Shown here: positions 20,555-29,570 of the stretch, in pieces
How positions within the stretch are numbered: position 1 is the stretch's first letter
Layout of the letters: the number at the start of each line of letters is the position of its first letter
NCBI RefSeq assembly: GCF_013009075.1
Contig: NZ_CP053108.1
Location: forward strand, 930,001-994,000
Length of the DNA: 64,000 nt
Direction: 5' to 3'
Origin: Halomonas sp. TA22
GTDB lineage: Bacteria; Pseudomonadota; Gammaproteobacteria; Pseudomonadales; Halomonadaceae
Program-made: the position numbers and the translations under genes
Notes under the pieces: model-generated
Database searches by the model: none
The model's input: only the letters and a program-made list of their open reading frames with translations
What the model was told of the DNA's origin: nothing

Positions 20555-21508
20555 ATGCTAATCAAGCTGGCCAATCCCCGTGGTTTCTGCGCCGGGGTCG
20601 ATCGCGCCATCGAGATCGTCAACCGGGCGCTTGACGTCTTCGGTCCGCCGATCTACGTGCGCCACGAGGTGGTTCACAATCGCTTCGTGGTCGAGACCCT
20701 GCGCGAGCGTGGTGCGGTATTCGTCGAGGAGCTGCACGAAGTGCCCGACGACGTGATCGTGATCTTCTCCGCCCATGGCGTTTCCCGGGCGGTGCAGGAG
20801 GAAGCCAATCGGCGTGGGCTTCGCGTCTTCGATGCCACCTGTCCGCTGGTCACCAAGGTGCATCTCGAGGTGCTGCGCTACGCACGGCGCGGCCAGGAGT
20901 GCATCCTGATCGGTCATGCTGGCCATCCGGAGGTCGAGGGTACCATGGGGCGTTACGATACCTCCCATGGTGGCGCCATCTATCTGGTGGAGGACGAGGC
21001 CGATGTCGAGTCGCTGGAGGTCAGGGATCCGAGCCAGTTGGCTTTCGTGACCCAGACCACGCTTTCGATGGACGATACCGCCCGGGTCATCGATGCGCTG
21101 CGCGCCAAGTTCCCGGAGATCGAAGGGCCGCGCAAGGATGACATCTGCTACGCCACCCAGAACCGTCAGGATGCCGTGCGCGGCTTGGCCTCGGAGAGCG
21201 ATTTGGTGCTGGTGGTGGGAAGCCCCAACAGTTCCAACTCCAACCGCTTGCGCGAACTCTCCGAGCGTGTCGGCACGCCCGCCTATCTGATCGACGATGC
21301 CGAGCAGATCGACCCCCAGTGGCTTCAGAAAGTTTCCTCGATCGGTATCACCGCCGGTGCCAGTGCTCCGGAGGTGCTGGTGGAAGGGGTGATTAAGCGT
21401 CTTCAGGCACTAGGCGCGACGGCTCCCCAGGAGTTGTCGGGGCGTGAGGAGACCATTACTTTCTCGATGCCGCGTGAATTGAGAGAGCGGATTATCGCCA
21501 GCGAGTGA
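20555..21508 (+). CDS. ispH: 4-hydroxy-3-methylbut-2-enyl diphosphate reductase
   Basis: IspH is the [4Fe-4S] enzyme that makes IPP and DMAPP in the last step of the MEP pathway, feeding IspB in this same window. The three cluster cysteines are visible: [13 protein letters not shown] (Cys ~12), [12 protein letters not shown] (Cys ~96) and the [10 protein letters not shown] Cys (~197). The catalytic-site EFVH-equivalent and the SNSNRL motif are also present. The 317-residue length is standard. It ends the ribF-ileS-lspA-fkpB-ispH operon, followed by a strong terminator. Confidence 0.97.
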   Translation: MLIKLANPRGFCAGVDRAIEIVNRALDVFGPPIYVRHEVVHNRFVVETLRERGAVFVEELHEVPDDVIVIFSAHGVSRAVQEEANRRGLRVFDATCPLVTKVHLEVLRYARRGQECILIGHAGHPEVEGTMGRYDTSHGGAIYLVEDEADVESLEVRDPSQLAFVTQTTLSMDDTARVIDALRAKFPEIEGPRKDDICYATQNRQDAVRGLASESDLVLVVGSPNSSNSNRLRELSERVGTPAYLIDDAEQIDPQWLQKVSSIGITAGASAPEVLVEGVIKRLQALGATAPQELSGREETITFSMPRELRERIIASE

Positions 21509-21546
21509 GATTAGATTTTTCGGCGATGCCGATTGCATTAACCATG

Positions 21547-21575
21547 AAAAGCCGGGCTAAGCCCGGCTTTTTTTT
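21547..21575 (+). terminator. Rho-independent terminator after ispH
   Basis: The stem AAAAGCCGGGC/GCCCGGCTTTT with a 3-nt loop (TAA) is followed by more Ts, 39 bp after the ispH stop. It separates the housekeeping operon from the pilin operon. Confidence 0.93.
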
Positions 21576-21643
21576 GCCTTTAGTTTATTAGAAACATGGT
21601 GTAATGCAGTATTAGGTTTTAAAATGTAACAATTTGAAAACAG

Positions 21644-22162
21644 ATGGGTGTCATAGAGATGTCAGCAGGGCAAGCCATAGCAAGCCAGGGTCGGTCAAGC
21701 GGACAGGCCGGCTTTACCTTGATCGAGTTGCTCACTGCCCTGGCCGTGCTAGCCATCCTATCCACCCTAGCCCTGCCTGGGTTCTCCACCCTCATGTGGG
21801 ACAACCGGGCTGCGAACTTGAGCAACGAATTGGTGACCGCGCTCAATGTGGCGCGCAGCGAGGCGATCAAGCGCGGGGAGAGCGTCACCCTCTGTGCCAT
21901 GGCGGGCTGCGCGACGACCGACTGGTCGAAAGGCTGGCAGTTGCTGGATGACGGTCATAATAAGTTGCGCGAATGGCAACCCAATGTGCCGGGAATGGCG
22001 GTGACCGCCGAGGTGGCCCAGCTGGTGTTCGATGGCATGGGGCGCCCCGCGGCGAGTCTGGACATTCTTCTCGAGACAGGCCATCGGACACGGGAGATCA
22101 GCGTAAGCCGCAGTGGTCTGGTACGTGTCTCGAGCGACACCTCGCAGGGAGATAGTCGTTGA
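21644..22162 (+). CDS. FimT/FimU-type (GspH family) minor pseudopilin
   Basis: The protein carries a type III signal, QAGFTLIELLTALAVLAILSTLA: prepilin peptidase PilD should cut after the Gly and methylate the Phe. The rest fits a GspH/FimT globular domain. FimT/FimU proteins are minor pilins that help initiate type IV pilus assembly. The start is uncertain: ATG 21644 gives 172 residues, ATG 21659 gives 167, and neither has a strong ribosome site. It is the first gene of a six-gene cluster, and its stop overlaps the pilV start by 1 base (TGATG). AT-rich sequence upstream may hold the promoter. Confidence 0.88.
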   Translation: MGVIEMSAGQAIASQGRSSGQAGFTLIELLTALAVLAILSTLALPGFSTLMWDNRAANLSNELVTALNVARSEAIKRGESVTLCAMAGCATTDWSKGWQLLDDGHNKLREWQPNVPGMAVTAEVAQLVFDGMGRPAASLDILLETGHRTREISVSRSGLVRVSSDTSQGDSR

Positions 22163-22581
22163 TGCAGCCTCCTTCTTGCCAGCGTGGTGTCACCCTGATC
22201 GAAGTGCTGGTAGCCGTGCTGATTCTCTCGCTCGGGTTGCTGGGCGTGGCGGCGATGCAGACCAAATCGCTAAGCATGAATCACAGCGCCTATATGCGCA
22301 GCCAGGCCAACAGCATGGCTTATGACGTCATCGATCGAATGCGCGCCAACCGTGGCGCCGCGCTGAGCGGTGCCTACAACCATCAGCGCAAGGCCGCCGC
22401 GCCGGCGGGCGGCAGCGTCGCGGCCACGGACGTGCGCGACTGGCTGAGCGATCTTGAGGTCACGCTGCCCGATGGACTGGGCGAAATATTGCTCAGCAAT
22501 GGCAACCGGGTGAGCGTGACTGTGGAGTGGCGCGACCGTGATGGTGAGACTCAGGCATTCGTCACGGTGACCGACCTATGA
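22162..22581 (+). CDS. pilV: Type IV pilus minor pilin PilV
   Basis: This 139-residue prepilin has the class III cleavage site QRGVTLIEVLVAVLILSLGLLGVAAMQ. The tail of this segment (LGLLGVAAMQ) followed by NHSAYMRSQANSMAYDVIDRMRANR is characteristic of PilV. PilV is part of the minor pilin complex that primes pilus assembly and presents PilY1. The ATG at 22162 overlaps the previous stop, and its own stop overlaps pilW (ATGA), so translation is coupled throughout. Confidence 0.92.
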   Translation: MQPPSCQRGVTLIEVLVAVLILSLGLLGVAAMQTKSLSMNHSAYMRSQANSMAYDVIDRMRANRGAALSGAYNHQRKAAAPAGGSVAATDVRDWLSDLEVTLPDGLGEILLSNGNRVSVTVEWRDRDGETQAFVTVTDL

Positions 22582-23561
22582 TCCCCCACGATGCGCCTCG
22601 TCGGCGCTCCACCCAGCGGGGCGTGACTCTGGTGGAGCTGATGATCTCACTGGTGCTGGGACTGCTGGTGACGGCCGCCGTCTACCAGGTATTTCTCTCC
22701 AACCAGCAGTCATACCGCATGCAACGCTCGCTTGCCCATATCCAGGAAAATGGACGTTTTGCGCTGGATATGCTGGCACGCGATATTCGCCCTGCCGGTT
22801 ATCGTGGCGGCTGTGCCAGCGGGGATCAGGTCAATATTCATCTAAGCGGCAGTGATCTCTCACGCTTCTCCCTCGAAGAGAGTATCGAGGGCTGGAATGG
22901 TACGGCAGGCGAATACGCCTCGAGAATCACCGGCTATGTACCAGGAACCGACGTGCTGCTGGTCAGTCAGGTGACCGAAACGGGAGTTGGAATCGACTCG
23001 GTTTCCGGCAATAGCGTGAAATACAGCACCTTGGGAAATTTGAGTATCAAGCCAAATGACATCGTCATTATTTCTGACGGGGTGGAGTGTGACGTATTCA
23101 AAGTAAGAAATATCAACGATAAAAATAATCTAGTTGCCGACGGTGTTCAGGGTGGTGAATCACCGGGATGGAGAAGCGATTATTCAAATGGCGCAGAGAT
23201 AGTCGTGCAGGAGAAATCGCTCTACTTCATTGGCCTCGATGTGGACGACAGACCTGCGCTGCGTCGCATGAGCCTGACCGATTCCACAGGAGTCGAGACC
23301 CTGGTCGATGGCGTGGAAGATATGCAGATCACCTACGGCATAGGCACCGACAAGGTCGATGCCTATGTCGATAGTCCCGATAATTGGGAGAGGGTGGTTG
23401 CGGTGCGTATCAGTCTGCGTCTGAGTGGCGAAGAGGGCAATGTCATGCCGAATCCAGTATCGCTGCAGATGGGCAATATCGATTTCGTCGCTCAGGGAAG
23501 TGACCTTCGGATGCATCAGGTATTCACCACCACCATTGCGCTGCGCAATCGCCTGCCATGA
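22578..23561 (+). CDS. pilW: Type IV pilus minor pilin PilW
   Basis: This is a 327-residue prepilin with cleavage site QRGVTLVELMISLVLGLLVTAAVYQVFLSN. The PilW-type continuation is QQSYRMQRSLAHIQENGRFALDMLARDIRPAGYRGGC. The C-terminal half is a large variable domain. The segment coded by about 22980-23220 is clearly richer in A and T, with Lys/Asn/Ile-rich residues (VRNINDKNNLVADG), unlike the flanking GC-rich code. It overlaps pilV by 4 bp. PilW bridges PilX and PilY1 in the priming complex of the family. Confidence 0.92.
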   Translation: MIPHDAPRRRSTQRGVTLVELMISLVLGLLVTAAVYQVFLSNQQSYRMQRSLAHIQENGRFALDMLARDIRPAGYRGGCASGDQVNIHLSGSDLSRFSLEESIEGWNGTAGEYASRITGYVPGTDVLLVSQVTETGVGIDSVSGNSVKYSTLGNLSIKPNDIVIISDGVECDVFKVRNINDKNNLVADGVQGGESPGWRSDYSNGAEIVVQEKSLYFIGLDVDDRPALRRMSLTDSTGVETLVDGVEDMQITYGIGTDKVDAYVDSPDNWERVVAVRISLRLSGEEGNVMPNPVSLQMGNIDFVAQGSDLRMHQVFTTTIALRNRLP

Positions 23562-23577
23562 TAGGGGACGTCTCCAA

Positions 23578-24057
23578 GTGATTGAAATTTCGGGAGCGTT
23601 GACTTGTCTTCACCCTTTACCGTCACGCCAGCGGGGAATGGCGCTGATCATCGCCATGGTGTTCATGCTATTACTGACCATGCTGGGGCTTTCCGCCATG
23701 CAGAACACCACGTTACAGGAGCGTATGGCAGGCAATCAGCGCGATCATGGTATGGCCTTTCAGGCGGCTGAAGCGGGACTGAGAGAAGCGGAGCGATTGA
23801 TCGAGATCGGTATTATCGAACCGGAAGAGGGTGAAAGCCTTCAGGGAAAGTATGCCTTCTCCAGTGTCGCCAATCTGTCAAGAGACCCCGAATACACGAT
23901 AGAGAGTACGGGGGTGGCGGGCTATTACAACGCCGATGGGTGCGAACGTATCTATCACGCCTACCTCATTACATCGATAGGCTACGGTGGCTCGGCGAAC
24001 AGCCAGGTCGAGTTGGAATCCCGCTACATAAGAAGCAGCAATGATGACTGTGAGTGA
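23578..24057 (+). CDS. pilX: Type IV pilus minor pilin PilX
   Basis: I chose the GTG at 23578, 8 bases after AGGGGAC, giving 159 residues; the longer open frame back to 23425 lies inside pilW and has no prepilin features. The leader ends SRQRGMALIIAMVFMLLLTMLGLSAMQNTTLQERMAGNQRD, the diagnostic PilX N-terminus, with cleavage after the Gly and an unusual Met at +1, as in other PilX. It lies 16 bp after pilW and 9 bp before pilY1. Confidence 0.9.
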   Translation: MIEISGALTCLHPLPSRQRGMALIIAMVFMLLLTMLGLSAMQNTTLQERMAGNQRDHGMAFQAAEAGLREAERLIEIGIIEPEEGESLQGKYAFSSVANLSRDPEYTIESTGVAGYYNADGCERIYHAYLITSIGYGGSANSQVELESRYIRSSNDDCE

Positions 24058-24066
24058 GGCTTGGTT

Positions 24067-27000
24067 ATGCCTGTAAGCAAATCGTTGCAAAGAATAGGTG
24101 CAAATACCGCCATCGGTAGTGCGATGCTTTTGACAGGTGTCATGGCGGCCCAGGCCAACGTCAATATCGCCCCTAGTCCACTCACCGTCACGCCCTATGT
24201 GACGCCCAATATCCTGCTGATCCTGGATAACTCCAACACCATGGTCGAGGATGTCGCCGGTGCCGTGGCTGCCGAGTGTGATCCTGGCCCGATGGCCAAT
24301 TGTGTTGCCGGGGCGGCCAGTCCTCTCAGTAAATCCGAGATCATTCGTGGCGTAGGTCGGCGTCTTCTCGACGACTATCGCGGCCAGATCAACCTCGGTC
24401 TAATGGCCTATCAGCAGTATCCCGCATCGGCAACTAGCACCTGGACCGACAACGTGATACTTGCCGATATCGTGGACCGGATCTATGACGTCAGCTATAG
24501 CTCGAGCAATTACGACCCCGCCTTTTCGGGTAATCCCTGGGACTCCGCCAGGAAGCGCTTCGCTATTCCCAACCCTTTGGATACCCGCAACAGCATCTAT
24601 TTCAATATCCGGGTTCCGGGCTATACCACGGGTAGCGGACAGCTGAATTACTACACGACCCGGGAGTCGAACTCCAACTGGCGAAATGAGCCGTTCAGTT
24701 TCAACTGCTACCGGACCAAGACGGGCACGTCGGATTCATTGACCACTGGTTACAGCAGCGGCTGCGGCACGACAAGCGGCAACCTGAACGATAGCGCCCG
24801 GGCCCGGGGCGTGACGCACTGGGGGCAGCGCATGGTGGCGCTACCCTTCAACCGTAAGGAGTGGGTGAGTACCAATTCGCCCGGTCTTGGTTACCTGCAT
24901 ACCCCCATCGCGCTGCTCGATGAGGCGCACAGGGCCAGAATCGCCAAGAAGATCGCCCCTCAGCATCATCGATTCTCAAGCGGACTGCTGACCAACCCTA
25001 ATGAGCCGATCATTGCGGCGGGATTGACTCCCCTTGAAGGCACGCTCTACACGGCAAGGGACTATTTTCTCAACCAGAACACCTATTTCACGACGGCCCA
25101 GGGGAGGGGAAACGCGCAGTACCCGCTGCCCGAGAGTTGTGACGTCAATACCGCGATCTGGCTCACCGATGGCATGCCCTCGGTCACCCGTACGGGGGTG
25201 CCCCTTGGGGCGGATGTCTCGAAGGCACTGGCAGACGCCGTGACCGCGACCCGCTCGCTTCACGAAGCGGCGGGTGTCGATGTCTATGTCGTCGGTTTCG
25301 CCATGCCGCCGACGGTCAGCGAGGATCAGCTCGAACAGCTGGCCCAGGCCGGCGGTACCCGGCGCGCCTACCTGGCCGATGACGAGGACTCGCTTGACGA
25401 AGCGATGACGCGCATCTTCGACAATATCATCGCTTCACCACGCGAATCGGCGACCTCCGCTGTCATCAATACCACCCGCCTCGAGTCGGGGACCCGGCTG
25501 TACTCGGCGGGCTACCGCAGCGAGGACTGGTCCGGCAGGCTCGAGGCCTACACCCTCGATGCCAGCGGTAACCGCAATGTGCTGTGGAACGCCGAGGAGG
25601 TGCTCCGCCAACAGCAGGGGCGGGCCATCTACACGGCCGCTGGCCCTCTACGTGCTGACAACACCGCGCTGAGTGCTGCCCAGGTCGACTGGCTTAAGGG
25701 CCGCGATGGCAACCTGCGTTCGCGCACCACGAGCAACGGTACACGGCGACTGCTGGGCGATGTCGTCAATGCCAATCCGGTCTTGATGCGTGCCACGGAG
25801 AACACTCGGGACGTGCTGTTCGTGGCTGCCAACGACGGCATGCTGCACGCCTTCGATGGCGATAATGGCCGCGAGTTGTTTGCCTTTTTGCCAAGCGAGC
25901 TGGTGATGGGGCAGGCCCCCATCACCGAGGTGATGCAGGTCGACTACAGCCACCGCTACTTCATGGACGGCACCCCGGCGGTGCGCAACATCGGCACCGA
26001 TGGCGCCCCACGGCAGATACTGGTCGGGACGATGGGCGCAGGTGGGCGCTCGGTATTCGCGCTGGATGTCACCTCTCCCGCCTCCTTCACCTCAAGCCAG
26101 GTGCTGTGGGAGTTCACCCATGCGGAGCTTGGCTTGGGGGCCACCGAGCCTGCCATCGTCAAGCTCGCGGATGGTACCTGGGCGGCGGTGTTCGGCAACG
26201 GTTACAACAGTGCCAGCCGGCGCGCCAGCCTGTTCGTGGTCGACCTGCACAGCGGCACGCTGATTCGCAGAATCGATGTCGGCAACCCTGGCGGCAACGC
26301 CAGTAATGGTCTCGCCCCACCGATGGTGACCCAGTGGCCCGATTTCGATGGCACCTCCCGTTTTGCGTATGCCGGCGACCTGCTCGGCAACATGTGGCGC
26401 TTTGACATCAATTCTGGCGACGTGAAGCGACTGCTTTCCGGTGATGCCGCCCGACCCATCACCTCCGCCCCGGCCCTGGCGACGGCTTCAGGGAATCGCA
26501 GCACGCTGGTGGTGCTGTTCGGCACCGGCAGCTATTTCCAGGTGGGCGATGCGGCGACGCTGGATAGACAGCGCCTCTATGGCCTGCACGATAGCGTGGG
26601 CGCCAGTCAGGGGTCGGGTTCGCTCAGACAGCAGAGGATCGTTCAAGATATTGTCTCTACGGTCGATAACGCAGAGGGGGACAGTACCCGTTATCGGCTG
26701 CGGGTCACCTCCAACGAGACGCTTGGCAATCGGCAGGGATGGTTTCTTGAACTGCCCCCTGGAGAGCGGGTGATCTCCACGCCGGCATTGACGCTGGGGT
26801 ACGGTCGCAACCGGGTGCGTTTCTCGACCCTGATTCCGCTCAATGACCCTTGCCGAGGGGGGAGCGAAGGCTATTTGTTGGATTTGCGTATCGATGATGG
26901 CGGCAGCGGCAACCAGGCGATCTTCGACCTCAACCAGGATGGCGTCGTGGATGCAGATGACATGATCGATGGCGCCGTCGTGAGTGGAATCAAGTTCGGT

Positions 27001-27150
27001 ACCGGTGAGCAGGTCGCCACGGTACGTGACGCCGCCACCGGCCTTGACGTGCTCTACGTGGGGGATCCGGAGGGAGCCGCCCTGTCCAGAATCGAGGCCC
27101 TCTCGGGCAACTCACGTGACGGTCGTCAATCCTGGCGCCAACTCCGCTGA
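24067..27150 (+). CDS. pilY1: Pilus tip adhesin / assembly protein PilY1
   Basis: PilY1 sits at the tip of type IV pili and controls extension, adhesion and surface sensing. The 1027-residue protein has a signal peptide (SLQRIGANTAIGSAMLLTGVMAAQA). A von Willebrand A-like region starts NILLILDNSNTM, a DxSxT MIDAS form at D54/S56/T58, and continues to WLTDGMPS. A C-terminal beta-propeller (about 560-1000) follows, with FVAANDGMLHAFD and GAGGRSVFALD blocks. A calcium-loop motif DLNQDGVVDADD lies at about 954-965, as described for Pseudomonas PilY1. The ATG at 24067 is preferred over TTG 24061. Confidence 0.93.
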   Translation: MPVSKSLQRIGANTAIGSAMLLTGVMAAQANVNIAPSPLTVTPYVTPNILLILDNSNTMVEDVAGAVAAECDPGPMANCVAGAASPLSKSEIIRGVGRRLLDDYRGQINLGLMAYQQYPASATSTWTDNVILADIVDRIYDVSYSSSNYDPAFSGNPWDSARKRFAIPNPLDTRNSIYFNIRVPGYTTGSGQLNYYTTRESNSNWRNEPFSFNCYRTKTGTSDSLTTGYSSGCGTTSGNLNDSARARGVTHWGQRMVALPFNRKEWVSTNSPGLGYLHTPIALLDEAHRARIAKKIAPQHHRFSSGLLTNPNEPIIAAGLTPLEGTLYTARDYFLNQNTYFTTAQGRGNAQYPLPESCDVNTAIWLTDGMPSVTRTGVPLGADVSKALADAVTATRSLHEAAGVDVYVVGFAMPPTVSEDQLEQLAQAGGTRRAYLADDEDSLDEAMTRIFDNIIASPRESATSAVINTTRLESGTRLYSAGYRSEDWSGRLEAYTLDASGNRNVLWNAEEVLRQQQGRAIYTAAGPLRADNTALSAAQVDWLKGRDGNLRSRTTSNGTRRLLGDVVNANPVLMRATENTRDVLFVAANDGMLHAFDGDNGRELFAFLPSELVMGQAPITEVMQVDYSHRYFMDGTPAVRNIGTDGAPRQILVGTMGAGGRSVFALDVTSPASFTSSQVLWEFTHAELGLGATEPAIVKLADGTWAAVFGNGYNSASRRASLFVVDLHSGTLIRRIDVGNPGGNASNGLAPPMVTQWPDFDGTSRFAYAGDLLGNMWRFDINSGDVKRLLSGDAARPITSAPALATASGNRSTLVVLFGTGSYFQVGDAATLDRQRLYGLHDSVGASQGSGSLRQQRIVQDIVSTVDNAEGDSTRYRLRVTSNETLGNRQGWFLELPPGERVISTPALTLGYGRNRVRFSTLIPLNDPCRGGSEGYLLDLRIDDGGSGNQAIFDLNQDGVVDADDMIDGAVVSGIKFGTGEQVATVRDAATGLDVLYVGDPEGAALSRIEALSGNSRDGRQSWRQLR
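26926..26961 (+). other. EF-hand-like calcium loop in PilY1
   Basis: The 12 residues DLNQDGVVDADD match the DxNxDGxxDxxD calcium-binding loop. In Pseudomonas PilY1 the equivalent loop controls pilus retraction through calcium binding, and its position near the C-terminal end of the propeller is comparable. Confidence 0.75.
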
Positions 27151-27173
27151 GCGATCGCCGAAAGAGGAAGCAG

Positions 27174-27584
27174 ATGAAGAAATATCGATTGGCGCGGGGC
27201 TTTACCCTGCTCGAACTGATGATCGTCGTGGCGATCGTGGCGATCCTGGCATCGATCGCTTACCCCAACTATCAGCGCCATGTCACCTCCACCTGGCGGA
27301 CCAAGGCGGTGACGTGCCTGAGCGAGCTCGCCCAGACGATGGAGCGCCGTTATACCGCCGCCATGAGCTATGCCGGAGAGAGGCCCAATGCCGCATGCGC
27401 AAGCGAGATCGAGGCAGAAAATCGTTACGTCTTCTCCTTCGATGGCGAACCGGATGACATCTCCTTTGCCATTCAAGCCGTACCTCGTGGTATCCAGGCC
27501 ACACGTGATAGCCAGTGCGGCACGCTCACCATAGATCAGACCGGGGCGCGCCGCGCCAGTGGTGGAGAGCCCCGCTGTTTTTGA
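27174..27584 (+). CDS. pilE: Type IV pilus minor pilin PilE
   Basis: This is a 136-residue pilin. The leader MKKYRLARG is followed by FTLLELMIVVAIVAILASIAYPNYQ with Glu at +5, typical of PilD substrates that enter the filament. A C-terminal cysteine pair (SQCGTLTI ... EPRCF) would close the D-loop. RBS AGAGGAAG precedes the ATG by 5 bases. It ends the minor pilin cluster 23 bp after pilY1, in the place taken by pilE in Pseudomonas. It is too variable and too short to be the main pilin. Confidence 0.9.
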   Translation: MKKYRLARGFTLLELMIVVAIVAILASIAYPNYQRHVTSTWRTKAVTCLSELAQTMERRYTAAMSYAGERPNAACASEIEAENRYVFSFDGEPDDISFAIQAVPRGIQATRDSQCGTLTIDQTGARRASGGEPRCF

Positions 27585-27643
27585 GTAGCGCCTCGGCCAA
27601 GTGGAGTGGTAATGGCGGTTACACAGCAGGATAGGAGCACTCC

Positions 27644-28933
27644 ATGTGGTTCTTTAGGAAACGAGAAGCGCAGGCGAAGGGCGCCGAGACGAAGAGGCCC
27701 CGTGACCGCCGTCTCAAGGAGGCGCGCCTGCCGGTCAGCCTGCTACAGCCCGGCATGCGCTTGACCGGGCTAGACCGGCCCTGGGAGGAGGTTCCGGTCC
27801 TGTTTCAGGGGTTCGTCATTCGCAAGGCGGAGGACATTCGCACTTTGAGGCAACACTGCCGCTGGGTGCTGGTCGAGGGGGAGTCCGAGCTGGTGGACCA
27901 GGCGCTCAGGAGTCTTGAAAGCGCCAACCACGACACGGATAACCGCTTCGTGGAGCACCACTCCATCGCCAAGGAGCTGCCGCGGGCGCAAGCCACCTTC
28001 GAGGAGTCGCGGCGTTTCATCAACGAGGTGTTTCAGGATATCCGAACCGGCAAGGATCCCGATCTCGATGCCGCCAAGCCCCTGGTAAGGAATTTCGTCC
28101 AGAGCGTCAACGCCAACGCCTATGCGCTGTTCTGGCTGAGTCGCGTCAAGGAACGCGATGCCTATACGGCCGAGCACTGCCTACGGGTATCGGTCTTTGC
28201 CATCTCCTTTGCGCACTTCCTCGGCATGAGCGAAGAGGAGCAGGAGCTCATTGGACTGTGCGGTCTGCTTCACGATATCGGCAAGATCAGAACCCCCGAT
28301 GAAGTGCTCAACAAGCCGGGCCGCCTCACGCCGGAAGAGTTCGCGATCATGAAAGAACACCCCGTCGAGGGCTACCGCATGCTGTGCGAGCGGGAGGATT
28401 CGCATCCCGTGGTCAAGGATGTGACCCTCTATCACCACGAACGCCTCGATGGTACGGGCTACCCTGAGGGGCTGACGGCCGAGCGCATCAGCCGTCATAC
28501 CCGGCTGATCTCGATCATCGACGTCTACGACGCCATCACCAGCAGTCGGGTCTACAAGGAGGGCAAGCCGGCCAACTTCGCCACCAATATTCTCTACGAG
28601 GGGCGCGGCACCCAGTTCGATGCCGAGATGGTGGAGGCGTTCATCCGCATGGTGGGGGTCTACCCGGTGGGCAGTGTGGTGAAGCTGACTACAGGCGATA
28701 TTGCACTGGTTTCCGGTTCGCACCCCAACCGCCGGTTGCAGCCCCAGGTCGAGGTGGTGTTGGATCGGGAGCGCCGCGAAATCCCGTCATTCATCCTCGA
28801 CCTTGCCGACGAGCCGGTGACTGCCGAGGGTCAGCCGATAGGGATCGCGCGGCCGCTGCCGGATCACGAATGCAGCGAGCAGCTGGTCAAGCGTATCGAG
28901 ACCCTGGTGCGCATGCAGGGTCGAGTCGCCTGA
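27644..28933 (+). CDS. HD-GYP domain cyclic-di-GMP phosphodiesterase with DUF3391
   Basis: In the 429 residues, residues ~25-150 resemble the DUF3391 domain found ahead of many HD-GYP modules. Residues ~165-340 form the HD-GYP domain: H178 in AEHCLRVS, HD at 210-211 in LLHDIGK, HHERLDGTGYP at 264-274 and IIDVYDA. All expected metal ligands are present, so it is probably active and degrades c-di-GMP. No transmembrane segment or receiver domain is seen. It starts after AGGAG, 59 bp downstream of pilE on the same strand, so read-through from the pilin operon is possible. A role in pilus or surface-state control is inferred. Confidence 0.92.
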   Translation: MWFFRKREAQAKGAETKRPRDRRLKEARLPVSLLQPGMRLTGLDRPWEEVPVLFQGFVIRKAEDIRTLRQHCRWVLVEGESELVDQALRSLESANHDTDNRFVEHHSIAKELPRAQATFEESRRFINEVFQDIRTGKDPDLDAAKPLVRNFVQSVNANAYALFWLSRVKERDAYTAEHCLRVSVFAISFAHFLGMSEEEQELIGLCGLLHDIGKIRTPDEVLNKPGRLTPEEFAIMKEHPVEGYRMLCEREDSHPVVKDVTLYHHERLDGTGYPEGLTAERISRHTRLISIIDVYDAITSSRVYKEGKPANFATNILYEGRGTQFDAEMVEAFIRMVGVYPVGSVVKLTTGDIALVSGSHPNRRLQPQVEVVLDRERREIPSFILDLADEPVTAEGQPIGIARPLPDHECSEQLVKRIETLVRMQGRVA

Positions 28934-28936
28934 GGC

Positions 28937-29485
28937 TCAGCACGAGCCCGAATTGTTCACTTCGCTTCTGGCACGGCCGGTATTGTTGAGGATGATCCTG
29001 GCGCCCTGGCCATGCTTGCCGCAGACGAGAAAAGTGCCGTTGTGGCCGCGTGTCCAGCCGCTGGCCTGGTGGCGGATCGGCAGCCGGCGGTTGAAGGTCA
29101 CCGCTGGGCCGCTACCCGGGTCGATGACCCTGAGCCGCTGGGTGCCGGCAAGTGAGCCTCCGGCGGCCTGCCCCTCGACGATCACCAGCATCTGCGACCA
29201 GTCGTCGAAGGCACAGTGGGTCGCTTCGAGCGAGGCGACCGGACACAGCGATATGACCGCTCCCCGCGTAATCGCGCTACTCCTCGCCATGGCCAGTGCG
29301 CTCTTCAGACGCAACACCTCAGCGGCAACCTGCTGGCGCTCGATGAAGTGGCTGTAGCCAGGAACCGCCCAGGTCGCCATGATGACGATGACGGCAATCA
29401 CCACGAGAAGCTCGATCAGGGTGAAGCCGCCTGGTGCCGCCTTTGTCGTATACGCTCTTGTGCGGTGAGATATCATCATCGGCAT
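28937..29485 (-). CDS. Second FimT-type (GspH family) pseudopilin
   Basis: The 182-residue prepilin-like protein has leader MPMMISHRTRAYTTKAAPGG, then FTLIELLVVIAVIVIMATWAVPGYSHFIERQQ. A GspH/FimT domain ends FLVCGKHGQGARIILNNTGRARS, and four cysteines could form disulfides. It stops 3 bp from the end of the HD-GYP gene and is divergent from thiO. In Pseudomonas aeruginosa fimT also neighbours thiO, so this is likely the orthologous FimT position, while the gene at 21644 may take the FimU role. FimT homologues in some bacteria bind DNA for natural transformation; whether this one does is open. Confidence 0.88.
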   Translation of the reverse strand: MPMMISHRTRAYTTKAAPGGFTLIELLVVIAVIVIMATWAVPGYSHFIERQQVAAEVLRLKSALAMARSSAITRGAVISLCPVASLEATHCAFDDWSQMLVIVEGQAAGGSLAGTQRLRVIDPGSGPAVTFNRRLPIRHQASGWTRGHNGTFLVCGKHGQGARIILNNTGRARSEVNNSGSC

Positions 29486-29570
29486 GGTCTGCCCCTGCGG
29501 GTGTGCTTTGTTTTACGACTGTTATCGCTATAACCTGCTCAATCTTCTGTAAGTTTTGTCGGAATCTGCC

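Noticed and set aside
23425-23577. N-terminal extension of PilX inside pilW
   Set aside because: The prepilin leader needs to be short and basic just before the Gly; the extension has no such feature and overlaps the pilW coding frame.
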